Below are positions 40,391 to 52,587 of a DNA stretch of 64,000 nucleotides, piece after piece. This DNA comes from Setaria digitata. Lineage: Eukaryota; Nematoda; Chromadorea; Rhabditida; Setariidae. Both the position numbers and the translations under genes were made by a program. The stretch spans positions 168,313-232,312 of the forward strand of contig RCAB01000048.1 of NCBI GenBank assembly GCA_003640385.1. Reading direction: 5' to 3'. The notes beneath the pieces are model-generated. The model searched no databases, had not been told where the DNA came from, and saw only the letters and a program-made list of their open reading frames with translations. The number at the start of each line of letters is the position of its first letter. The first letter of the stretch is position 1.

Positions 40391-41782
40391 TTGAATAACA
40401 TTTTTTTTTAAGAGTTATAAAAACTTTTGCTCGCACCATTGTAAGATATTATGCATGTCCATTACTCGATAAACAAGTTATGTAAAATGATGATGAAATG
40501 ACTATGCGAGGAAAAGCGACGAGAAGACTGCAAAAGAAATCAAATTCTTTTCACAAGAGCTTCTAAATGAGAATTAAACTGAATTGGTAAAATCACTTCA
40601 AATTCAAGTTTGAAAACACATGATGAATTTGAGAACAATTATGTGCATAAGAGATGGTTTACACCAGTCAAAGGAAATAAACAAAAATGCTATTGTGGAA
40701 TGGAAAATACAGATGAAGTGAATAAAAGACACACTGGTAACAGAGAGAAAGAAGGAAAATGAATGAAATGAAAAAGCTGGAAAAAAAAAATTAAACAAAA
40801 AGGTAAAGCTCGGTAGTACAAAACATGCGTACACAACGGTTTGGAAGTAAGAGATTATGCTTATGCATCGGTAGTTCAAAGGAGGAAAAAATTGAATTAA
40901 AAAAAAAGAAAATTAGCTGCTTGAGAGCTAAACAGGGAAAGCTACACATATATTAAGAAACAAAAAGCACAAAATATTAAAGCAGTATCTCTGAAAATCC
41001 TTAAGATGGAGAAATTTAAAAATATGGTAAAAACGACTGGAAAAACCCGGCTGCTGGTCGCTATATATAACAAAGTGACTGTTTAAAACTGGAAGACATC
41101 TTCAAAACAATGAATATGCTCCAAAAATAAAAAATAAAAAAAAAAACAAAAATAAAAAAAATCGAAAGAAAAGCATAGGAGCTGCACAGGCTCAATTCTA
41201 ACCAATATCCTAATCCAAAATTAGCAATTTGCCATTCACTTTTTCTACTTAACTCAAGTTTAGTAACAAAAGCTTAAAAATCATTTTGAATTTTTGTTCC
41301 TCACAAATCAATGAGCTTAACTTGGTTCTAAGATTCAAGCACACTTTTAAACTTAAACTAGAAAGAGATTTAAAAATTGCATGTCAAGTCGGAAACTCTC
41401 TTCAAAAAAAAAAAAAAAAAAAAAAAAAGAAAAGGAAAAAAGACAGCCAAGGCAACTCCATCTGATTATATACATAAGTGAGTATCAAATACAGCAAAAA
41501 AAATTCCAGTAAAGAAAATGTAAAACAAAAACTCTGCCCATTTGCATAAGCATAAAAAAAGAAAAAAAAAAACGTTGAATTGTTACAAAAGATGAAGTAT
41601 TATGCCAGATAAATCACACTTGCGAAGTCAAAATAGAGAAAAAAGAACAATAAATCTGATAAAATAAGAAACAAACATACTCGAAAATTTGTGGAGAAAA
41701 TGCAACTTCTGCCCACTCTTTCTGCAATTATGCTGAGGAAAATGAAAGATCATTTATAACCTACAATTTCAGTAGTCCACAA
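40391..41782. other. Gene-free A-rich interval, probable GATA-gene 3' UTR
   Basis: Strongly A-rich on the plus strand (T-rich on the GATA-gene sense strand), with a 25 A run at 41404-41428 and several AATAAA/TTTATT words. No coding exon seen. Confidence 0.4.
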
Positions 41783-44681
41783 TCAAATGGGCGCCGTTTG
41801 ATTCTGGGCTTGTAAAGCGTTCTGTTGTTCAAATAACGGTTGGCCATTGAGATTCCCTTGCAAAGTATTATGCTGTTGTTCTAGAAGTGCAAATGTTGCA
41901 GCAGCAGAAGGTGAAATGGAAATTAGTGACGAAAGGACTGACTGCGGGCTAGCAGAGGAAGCGTCTTCTTCTTTGACACGACGTCTAAAACGCTGTTGAA
42001 TAATGTCCTTCCGCATATGTACTGGTCGATTTGTCTGCAAAAACCATTCATGGAATTTGCACATTAACTATTAAAAATCCAACTTCTAAGCATGCCAATT
42101 AATAGGAAGAATAAGCTGAAGGTAACTCAGCAAAAAATTGTTGCCAGGGAAAAATTTCGACAGAATACTGTTTTAGGAAAAATGAGCAACATTTTCTAGA
42201 AGTTTTCATATACCGACACATAAAAGTAGGATTATATGATGAAGGGTTAAAAAACAGAGAAAATATGGAAAGAGAAAGAAGTGGAAAGGCAAAGTAAACT
42301 ACTGTGTAGGATGACTCATAGTAAATGAGAATCTTGAACCAGTTACCGACAACTAATGAAAACTTACCCTATGCAAACGATAATAAAGGCCGCACGCATT
42401 ACATACTAATTTACCAGTCTGATCCCTCCTCCAAGCTGTCGTTTTTGTTGTCAAGCAGTTGCTGCATCGAGACATCGATGGGGAATTGTTGCTGCTATTA
42501 TTACTCGTATCTTCTTCCTCCTAAAAATAAATACCAGCGTTACAGTGACAGAGGAAGTAATGAAAAACAATGGTTTTTTAAAATAAATTTATACGCTCCA
42601 TAATATATAAATCGAAGCTCATATTAACAGACAAGAGGGAATTGTTTTCCATCAAAAATTTTTCACAGTTTTGCCACGAAAGTTTTCTTCTATTAAAATT
42701 ATCAGACATGGACATCAGTTTCCAGTCAATAAAAAGCTTAATCAACATTAAAGGAATACTTACTTCCATGACGAGGTCATTTATGCCATCCTCAGTGCTA
42801 TTCGGTGTAGATGAAGTAGGTGGATGGGCTGTTGTTGGCTGCTGGCACAGCATTGAAAGAATATTTTGCTGTGTTGCTGCGTTTGCACCACCAGTGGCCA
42901 TCAAATTTGCGGCTAGTGAAAAAGAGTCAAAAAGTGCTGCTGTTGGATACATAAAACCATCCGTCTTTATGGCTACTTCCATTGGCTTTTGATTTGTAAT
43001 CGAATCCTGCAGTAAAAGTCGGCACGTTAAGAAATATCCAAACTATCTTTATATTTATAAAGAAAAGAACGGTGTTACTAGCCAAAATCTTTCAAGCAAA
43101 GTTCTCCTATATACACCTTCCAGAAGCATTCCAGTACGGAAAGAGGATACGAAGCATCCTTACCACACATTTTGAAACTTATCCCTTAAATCCTTAAATC
43201 AAGAGTTTACAAAGTATGCCTTATAGTTTAGAATATTTGCATCAAATGCATTAGTATGCCATTTGTATTACCGTTGAGATACATCGGTATCCCTTCATAT
43301 CTTTTAATAACACCCTAAGATCTTGAAATAAAACAGTTCAGCCATTTTCATAAGGCTAATTATAATGCATAATGTCTTGAAATGTATACAGCTGTACACT
43401 TACCAGATTATGAACAAGCAAATTGTTACTGCTGTTAACTTTTTCCACTCTATGTATCGCTTCTCTGTTCGGTTTTCGCTTCCTGCTACCGCTTAGCCCA
43501 TGATTGTGACTATCTGATGCAGTCATCTCACTAAAAATTAAACTCTAAGCAAATTTTTTATCGCTCCTTCTTAAATCAAAGATAAAAGACGAACAAAAAC
43601 AATGGTTCTAACACGAAACGGATAGACAGAAACGATGAAAAATGACACCAAAATAGATTTACCTTTCAGCGTTTCCTACTGTTGTATCACTATTCTCAAG
43701 AAGTGAAGGTGATGGCGTCTCTTTCTCCTCCGTCCCACACTCCGAGACCTAAAGAAACTATCATGGGGATGGGATTAAAATTATTTATGACTTAATAATT
43801 CTAAACCGATTAAAAAAGAAAGAAATTTCTTTTGGTTCTGCTTAAATAACTGTTGTCTTTTACCTGAAAACTTTTACAATGCTAGAAATAGAGGATACAA
43901 CTATAAATTAGTCTATATATGTATATACATATTATCTTTAAACATACTATATACATATCTTTAAACATATTATACATATATATATGCTTTAAACATATTA
44001 TATATATAATATGTTTAAAGCAGAAGCACCGCAACCATTTGCGTAAATGAATCAAATCGATGGAAGTTGTAATTCAATGGAATGAAAATATTATAAAACC
44101 AAGTAAATAACACAAAGAAAGAATAAGTACTAACAGCTTTTCTTCTCGTTCTCGCAGTAGTACTAAATCTCTAAGGTTCAACATCGAATGGAGATGGTCA
44201 AACTCACCACTTCATCTTTTAGAATTATCGATCTCTCGGCCGTACTTTTGTCATCCTCGGCGCTCACTGCTACGTCAATACCATATCCAGGTTGCCTCAA
44301 CGCAAATAATGTTTCAACCCGCACACGTAATTGATCCAGTTTATCGGACAGCTGCGCAACACAATCCTGAAAAAAGTAAAATATTGTTTTCTATCAGCTT
44401 CAAACAACAGTAATTTTTATTTAACAACTACTTTCGATACTAAACATACCAAGTCCATAGCAACAAAATATGTAGAACCAAAACAAACGAAGTAGAATAA
44501 AATATGAAGGTTTCATTAGTTTGTTCGTTAGAGCATTTAATCCAAGCAACTAGTCGAATTTCATCTTCTGTGCAAGAAAGATTTTACAAAATCAAACCTT
44601 TATGTCAGCATGAAGTTGCCGACATGATGCACAACCCATATTTGTAGTTAATGGGAGAGGCGAGGAAGCAACCATTGTCAT
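41783..44681 (-). CDS. GATA-type zinc-finger transcription factor
   Basis: Seven exons on the minus strand: 44681-44598, 44366-44208, 43748-43663, 43530-43404, 43006-42764, 42520-42368, 42034-41783; 367 residues. One GATA finger, C-x2-C-x17-C-x2-C (Cys252, 255, 273, 276): [22 protein letters not shown], followed by the basic arm [18 protein letters not shown] that contacts DNA in GATA factors. The N-terminus holds a CASC pair and a predicted amphipathic helix ([19 protein letters not shown]), then serine/asparagine/alanine-rich linkers and a basic KRKP patch around residues 125-130. The C-terminus is Q/N-rich. A single finger with this arm differs from two-finger GATA1-6 types; I cannot place it among nematode ELT/EGL-18 proteins. 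A regulator of WGATAR-bearing genes is expected. Confidence 0.9.
43986..44021. repeat. 36 bp perfect palindrome in GATA-gene intron 2
   Basis: The sequence beginning GCTTTAAACATATTA equals its own reverse complement over 36 bases. Two diverged copies of the CTTTAAACATA half-site lie upstream from about 43936, separated by TATA-rich spacers, so the region is a short array ending in a head-to-head pair. Confidence 0.85.
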
Positions 44682-45335
44682 CCTTGCTGTACACACATGC
44701 ACTCACAGAGAGCTCTATCTCGAACGTTTCTTCAGCTGAGATCGATGATGGTGCCTTTAACAAAAAGAAATGACGTCATTTTTTGGGTTTAAAAAATGTT
44801 CAAGCAATTATAATTTAGAAAATTCAGATACTGAATGAAAAAGGTAAGGAACAACAATAACGAGCATCAAAGCGGAAGAGAAAGTTAACAGAAAAAGCAC
44901 ATGTTTTCGGATAAACATCGTGATTACAGGATTTTCATACAGTCTAGCCGCTATACCAAAAAACTGAATTCATGGATAGAGTAAGTAGAATACAGACAAT
45001 CAGCGACATTATTCCAGTGGTGACGTCGACGAATAACAGGACTTGGAAACTGAATTACAGGTAGCACAATTATCTAGTGACATTAACTGGACACGACTAA
45101 AAGCTTAGACTGTAGAAAATCAAAAAATCCATCATCTGGATTTGATGTGCTGGTGACGAAAAGCAAGATCCGTGGAGCAAACGTAAAGTTTGTAACGTGG
45201 AAGATGAACAACGTAGTAAATGTTGAATAGAGAGAGGACGGGAAGCTGGAGGAAAACTCAATGAGTCACATCAGGGAGCACCAGCAGTACCCTCTATAAA
45301 ACCAGTTAACAACACGGTCACTTGGAGCAAAAGAA

Positions 45336-45396
45336 GTAGTAGAAGAGGAGGAGGAAAAAGAGGAGGAGAAAGAGGAGGACAGGGAGGAGTGACAAT
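45336..45396 (+). repeat. Purine-rich (GAGGAG)n tract
   Basis: About 60 bases almost purely A and G with GAGGAG/GAGGAA words; potential for triplex or unusual DNA structure. Confidence 0.8.
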
Positions 45397-45765
45397 AGAT
45401 GGGGACAGTACGTTGTCACTTAGGTTAGTGGTCGTTGGACAAGGTGGAACATCAGCCTGCCACACCTAGGTTAGGTTAGCACAACCAACGAACTGTTATT
45501 TGCTCACTTGGGTACTAGCTCAATTCAATGCCACCAACAACTGAAGCACAACCTGCAACCACCAATACTTTCTATTGTTTGCTTCTGTCTGTCTGCCGTC
45601 ATACAGGTCAATCAGAGACAGACACACACACAGAGAGATATGAAGACAGACAGACACAGACATATGTCACCAAATGATAGGCACGCCTCTGATATGCCGC
45701 AGAGGTTATTCCCTGATTGTTGTTATTTGCATATCTCTTCGTTGCAGCGCGTCACCTCACTTCAT

Positions 45766-45785
45766 GTCACGTCACGTCACGTCAC
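45766..45785 (+). repeat. (GTCAC)4 tandem with three CACGTCA words
   Basis: Four GTCAC units give overlapping CACGTCA (TGACGTG on the other strand) motifs, a bZIP-type core; flanked by related GTCACCTCA words. Confidence 0.85.
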
Positions 45786-48375
45786 CTCATGACCTTTCCC
45801 AGTGAACCAGTTCATCCTCAGAAACATGCACATCAAATGAAATTAGTTCCTTAGCATCATTACATTCATTCCATCACATCGTTCGTTATCTTAACTGTCC
45901 ACAACAACAGCATGTTTACGCATAATAGCAGAGGTAATTCCCGAAATTACACAATAGCAACACTTGTCCTCAGCACTCAAAGCAAATGTCATCTGGACAC
46001 GGATAAATCATGATAAGGATAAATCTGCAATACTTCGAATCTGAACACTCTCTATCAGAGTGCTCATAACAAATCTCTGTTCAACGGAAGCAACAAAAGA
46101 CAGAAGCTGATTTGTTGCATTAAAGTGTTTCAGTACTTCCTAATTACGGCGCATCGCATCACTTGCCGCTTTTCCACATCTTACACATTGCCAAACGACT
46201 TGAACAGCAATATATACGACCAAAACTTTATCTTGTCCAAAAGTTGTCCAAAATAATATAACCAGCAACTGTGGGGCAAGAAGTGTACTTGTAACACAAG
46301 GATAACCTAAAAGTGTTATTAACAGCAACATCAACCACCTTCACTCACACAGGAATGGTCCAAGTTCCAAACAAACCATATCAGTTTATAAGTGAAATTT
46401 TGAAAATAAATCCAATTTAACCACTAGTTTTATATAAAAATGGTAGATTCGTGCGATGATCATGATACTCATTATGACACTCGCTTATATTGATACTCAC
46501 CACAAGATCATGGAATGCAAAAATAAGAGCGTTCTGAATCGCTTCGATGTTGTCATTTAAAAATCAGATGCAACTCAAGACTACTTCCCAGATGGTGCCA
46601 CAGAAAGAATTCTACAAACTGGACAGACCAAAAGGTAATAAAATGAAGTTGTGAGTTGGGACGTCTGAAATTAATTGACAATTAATACTGTGAAACGCGA
46701 CTTCCAGGGCAGTAATAAGTTAAAGTTGAAAATATTACAACGCAAGAAGAATATAGTTAGTTTTAAAATGGTGTGACACCTAGTGACAGAATGGTTTGAC
46801 AGTTCCAAAATAAAGTGTTAAAGCATAAAAATGACAAGTGTCGGCATGAGTCACGGAGGAAGAAACAATCCGATGACTTGCAAGCAAAGTTTCAAATCAA
46901 TGGAAAAAGAGCTCTGGAAAGATCTAATGGAGCTGTTGAATGCATTACAGGTAGAACGTTAGACACTGATCATTTCGCACCTGTGACTGATTAACTTCAC
47001 CAGCCCACCATCACCACTTAGCAACAGCAACATAACACAACGCTACAGTAACAATGCTAATAAGAAGCTGTTCCAAGTACCACCAATAGATTCAGCGATT
47101 CATCGCGTTTTAATACATCATAAATTAATATCAAAATATGGTAAACTGCCAAATGAGAACAACCATGTATCAACTGCTAACATCACTAACAATGTCTAAC
47201 AGCTTACTAGTAGCGCCAATGCATTCATTACTAACTATACGATCGTGTTCGTAGTAAGCAGTAGTTAACAAGCATATTAAACGATACCAATGATCCTAAT
47301 TTTCCATTGGTTACAATACCATTTATGTTATCAGACAAACAACGCGAAACTGGACGATAGAGAATTGAATCAACCGGTACTGAAGCAATTAGTTAAATAA
47401 TCAGTGACAACAATTAAACAATTATTAATAATACAATAAAGAGAAATCAGTAAGTTGACGGTCAAAATACTAGTAACTACCCGTAATTATGAACGATAAT
47501 GATAAATCTCAACTATAAAATGTTGAAGAATCACTGATTTTGCTTACAATGATTATGACATAGATTAATCAAGTTTCTGTTTAATATGATGACGATAAGG
47601 AACGAGACTAGGCAAGAAAAAGAAAAAGATTTTCAGACAGTATTAACTCTGAACCACATGAATTCAAAGGCATTAAAGATGTTGAAATTAAAAGGTATGT
47701 TCATAGCTTTCAAAAATACTCTTGTGACTAATAAAGTGCTAAACCGTTTAACGTATTAGCAGTTTTCACAACTTTCTGGAAAACTTCATTCACTAGTACT
47801 AATTTAAAAAAGAGTGAATATCGATGTTAATAACGATCACAATATAAGCATGATAATCTATTGAAACTTATCAAAATGATACTGCTTTACGGTCTACTCA
47901 CGTAGTTGACGTAAATCGGAAAGGAAGAGAAGAGAGAGAGATGAAAGAGATAATAATATCCGAGCATCAGTACCGAGCAACATAATCTGTCACAAAGAAC
48001 AACAATCTCGATCAATCACTCTCTACAACACCTCTGTCCCGTTCTCGCCTTCATTTACAACTACGTCCTCGTCTCGTCCTGTCTCGTTCCTCTATGGATG
48101 TCTCGACGACGGAGGTTCGATCAGCAGTGTTTCCCCTCCCCCTACCCTTTCCATTTTGCTCCCTGTGCTTGTTTCGCCTATTATCGAAGTGGGAAGTAGC
48201 AAGGGAGGTAATATTAGTGGCTGCTGGAAGCGGTACTGCGGAGCAATGACGATGACAGCAGTAACCCTTGCCCAGCCCCTGATAGCACTTATCAACTCAC
48301 TAACTCAGGAGAGGCAGCACCAGAGCCTAGCAAAGTTAATCAGCAGAGTAGCAGCCCTATCCAAGAGTCCACTGT

Positions 48376-48450
48376 TAGTAGTAGTAGCTATAGCAGTAGC
48401 AGTAGTAGTAGTAGTAGTAATAGTAATAAATGTAGTAGTAGTAGTAGCAG
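48376..48450 (+). repeat. (GTA)n trinucleotide repeat
   Basis: Interrupted AGT/GTA repeat in two blocks, with single substitutions to AGC and AAT. Confidence 0.9.
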
Positions 48451-50576
48451 TCCCCGCACCCGTATGTTGTCACTACACTTTCCCGTCGACTGTCCCGTTG
48501 TCCCTTTCCTCATTCTCACTGCTACTAGCGCACCTACGATGGCCTCACTGCACTCCTCTGAAAAATTTACTCAGAAATTAGGCAACCAGCAGTAAAGAAC
48601 CCATGGGGGACTCATTTTCCTACCTCCGTCCACTTACCTAAATTACTCCCTTCTTAACAAGTAATGCAAACAGAAAGACCGACTCACCACCACAAATCAA
48701 AACTCACTCTGACCAGATGAAGTGGCGGTTCTTCCTCCTTCCATCTGTCAACCACTGCCTGAGACTCTCTTCCTTATGTAAACATCATTATCAGTGTGCA
48801 CACGAGAGCGGAACTCCCTAGAATCTTCAAACCACTTCCCGGAAACCTCTATTTAATATGAAATCTCTCCGTACTCCCAGCAGTCTGTGCTCACCTCCTT
48901 CTCAGTCTTCCCGTAAAATAACAAACATGCAAATATTAACATCCTAATGCTACCTTACACAACAACAGCATCGATTTTTCCATCATATCAATAATAAAAG
49001 TGACAACAGCAAAATGTCGTAAAGCAACAGCTCTTTGTCACGCTTAATTAATTCAGCATTATCGATTTTCTTGAATTTAGTGATAACATCCTAAGAGTAC
49101 GGCGAGTGCCGTAACGAAAAAGCTAACAGTAGTCTGTATGACGGTTTAATTGATCTTAACAGTTGATAAAAAAATTTCGCAACAGAAGAGGCAGAGGAAA
49201 TGTCGGCTTCATGTATATCCCTAATTGCTACCAAACATGCATGCGTGTTGCATGAAAATTTGCGTTGTGTCGTCTATGTAATATATTCGAACTTGACTTC
49301 ACCCGGTTCACTTAGTTTTCCCTCACTAACAACATGGCGTAAAGTTTATGACCAGTAAAGCACAAAACACGAAAGCCGCCGTTCAGAAAAACTGAAATCA
49401 GTGGTCGCATAAATCTTTTCCGGGTAGTTTTTGGTTTGAATTTGCAAAGCAGATAACTCATAAAACTCGTCACTGTTATTCGAACGAAGGAACGAATACA
49501 AGGAAACGGAAGAAGTGAAAAGGTAATGCAAAAAAGTAATCCACTTTCACAGACGTAGTCCAATATTTTGAAGAGATAAATAGATATACAGGTGATGGGT
49601 TTAGCTTTAGATCAACATACTGAGAGCATTTCGTCTCGATCCACTTCCATCTAGACTTTTACAGTAGAATGGAACCTCAACAGAAACCTACAAAATCAAA
49701 TGTGTCTTTTCATCTTAGCAACAAAAAAGTACAACCCGCTCCCTCTCCTCTCCTCAGCAACTCGCTTTATTCGGTGGCTATTACAAATTCGTAAAAAAGT
49801 TGCGAAAATCAAACTGATGGAAAACACACAATAAACATCAGTGGGTAGACTGCAGTGGATCACTGGAGTAATTGAACTGCACTGGAATAGGTTGAATTGG
49901 AATGAAGAATCAAGTCAGAATAGGGTGGATTGGATTAGAATGGATAGATGGATGGATAAAAACTCGTGTGCTGAATAGTAATCACTTCTTCAGTGGCAGC
50001 AGTTTAAACGGAATGCGCAGTCGTCTCCACCAAAATGCAAGCATATGACTGAATGAAAGAAAAGGAAAAAGGAGAGGAAAAAAGGAAATGGCAGTAGGGA
50101 TGGACTAGAAGCCCAAGCGAAATTAAATACTGCGGAAGAGAGAGAGGTCAATCCACTACAGAGGTCATTTCCTTTAACAAATAAAACACCTGCTGATAGG
50201 GCAACTGCCACTTCACGTTACATGCTGCTATTTTCTTCCTTTTCGGTAACTGCTCACACCAGTTCTCTCCAACATTATTTCAGCTGATATTACTGTGCGG
50301 AATCATTTCTCTGCAGGAAACAAAGAAAAAAAAAAGCTAAGTGAACAATGCACTGGACTCTTCCAGCCTCTCGCAAGTTTTAACCTTAAATTAGTATTAA
50401 CACTCACTGGAAATAATTCCGTTACTTTATGCTCCTATGTTGCTGTTTTGGAATCGTAATGGCATCCAAAACGAGACAATTTTGAACAGGCCTTCACCAA
50501 ATTTCCAATTTAAGCGAGTGTTCCTAGCTGGAAAATTTTACAATAACATACTGAAACTGCGAAGCAAAAGAGCATG

Positions 50577-50606
50577 AAAGAGGAACTGAATATGCAGTTC
50601 CTCTTT
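50577..50606. repeat. 12 bp perfect stem, 6 nt loop hairpin
   Basis: AAAGAGGAACTG and its reverse complement flank AATATG, followed by T residues. Too short for a normal pre-miRNA; could be an RNA structure or chance. Confidence 0.6.
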
Positions 50607-52587
50607 TTTGCCCACTCCCCAAATGCATACTTTTGGCTTCGTTAGCTTAGACAGAAAGAATTAACCGTAGTCATGAAAACGAAACAATGGCAAAGGACTA
50701 AAGAACTTCAGCAATGCTAACAGATTAGTGTGTAAATCCCCCTCAACCTGCCTTGAGCTATGCCTATCAATTTATCAATTTATAACTTTCAAACGTCAAA
50801 CGAACATCCTGGGAAGTCGCACTAATGCGATAATCATAGAATATACGTCAGATGACTAAAAAGATTTAATATAGTATCGATTTAGTGCCTTTGCCGCATT
50901 AGTAGATGATTTACTTGTTAAGAATCAATTTACAAAAACACTGGTATTCTAAGATGTAACATTCTTCCCACTACCTCATGGCTAGTGCAGTCTGGAGAAT
51001 GGATATTATTAACAGATGTCAAGGGCGATAGTTATCACTAGACGTCATTTTAGAGCACTAGCAGCTGATAAGAAATGACCCAACTCACGAGCAAATAAAT
51101 AGACACAACGTAATCACTGAAATCCAGCTATCCTTACCTTCACATCATTTCCTGAAACACATTTAAATCCTCTGCTGCTTTTATTTCGACACGTTCTTTT
51201 CCACTTCTCAAGCATTCTGTAAAAAAATGCCTGATATGGCATATCCTGCTAACCACCTCATCGAAAAACAATTCTGATCTTCACAACCAAAGTAAGGATA
51301 TCAAAAAAAAAGAAAACTTCATTCTAAAATGGCATACTTAATTCGAGAAATAGCATGAAACGTTGCTGCTTTCACTTATAACTGAAATGGTCAGCACTTC
51401 TGTAGCCTGCAGTGGACACTAAGTTTATGACGTGGCTGCTGCAGGTTTAATTTAGGTGCGAAGTAAACGACTAACGATTTAAAAGGGTTACTTCCATTCA
51501 GAATAAACTGAATATGAAAAACTTGACCTTTGCAAAGTCATATGTCGAACGAAAGATAAACTTAGCATAAAAAGTGAAAGTTTAAATTGAAAATAGAATT
51601 AGGGATATTACTTGGAATTTTTCGTCTGCTCGCCCTAACGCTATCTGAATAAAATATATTGCGGTTATTACAATGATCAGCTTGACATGAAAAAGTAGAA
51701 AAATGACTTGAATTTTCTGGAGCAGGAGCAACACATAACTCATCCATCTCAACAATTCTATTTGTAAATTGTATTTAAAATCACCTACCTTTCGTCGAAC
51801 ACTTTTCTGCAATTCAAAAACGCTGCTGAAGAATATGTGACCTATATAAAAAAGATTTTATCACCAATAAGAAAAAGATTTGATAACAAGGAAGTGATGA
51901 AATATACATCCCAACAGTTTTGCAGTGATAAATAATTAATATACAAACGAATGATTCATTTCCAAGTTCCGCATAAATGGATCATATCCTATGTATGAAA
52001 ATAAGTTTAGCAAAACTTGGACAAGCCAAAAGCCTTAAAAGTAATTAAGCCTAGGAATTAACAATATTCAGTTAAACACCTTTAAGTTACTATCACATAT
52101 TAATTATTCATTCTTGGTTCAATAATAACGGCTATTTACGTAGTACACCTAACAATTTATCAAATTTCAAAATTCGCTCTTAGGCCACACGAAGAGCAAC
52201 ATGAACATTAGTGTACAAGAATCACATCTCTTTGTATAAATATGTTACAAATGTTTCTGCTTTTTTAAATTATATCAATAACCCGTAAGTGAGACAAGAA
52301 ACTCTGAAGAAAAAGAAAAAAGAGGAAAAAATGCTTCAAGATAGTTATGAGGATATGTCTGGCAAATTTTGTATGCTTTGGATAAAAAGGTAACTTTTTT
52401 GGCCGTCAAAAACAATCTTTCATGCTTAACGAAAAAGTGTTTACAAAAAAAGCTAGAATAAAAGGAAATGGATTGCAGCTCCAACCATTTGGTTTGGATG
52501 CTCATAGGTATCACATGAAATCAACTCTTCACCTACAATTCAGCAAACCTTTCCAAACATATTGTTGAGAAACCAACTTGAACACAT

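Larger units (their letters stand above)
44682..52587. other. 7.9 kb gene-free region upstream of the GATA gene
   Basis: No supportable coding exon on either strand. It includes a GAGGAG purine tract, a GTCAC tandem, a (GTA)n run, isolated GATA motifs (TGATAAG 46011-46017, CGATAAG 47593-47599, CTGATAAG 51064-51071), a 12 bp hairpin at 50577-50606, and GC-richer patches near 45.2-45.8 and 48.0-48.6 kb. The plus-strand frame at 48156-48581 is repeat translation. Likely holds promoter and 5' UTR exons of the GATA gene. Confidence 0.45.

Noticed and set aside
45460..45480. GGTTAGGTTAGC, reminiscent of nematode telomere repeats
   Set aside because: Only about two units and not TTAGGC; no array.
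48156..48581. 141-codon plus-strand open frame with long valine/isoleucine runs
   Set aside because: Translation of a (GTA)n repeat; the amino-acid pattern is repeat-driven, and there is no family match or splice context.
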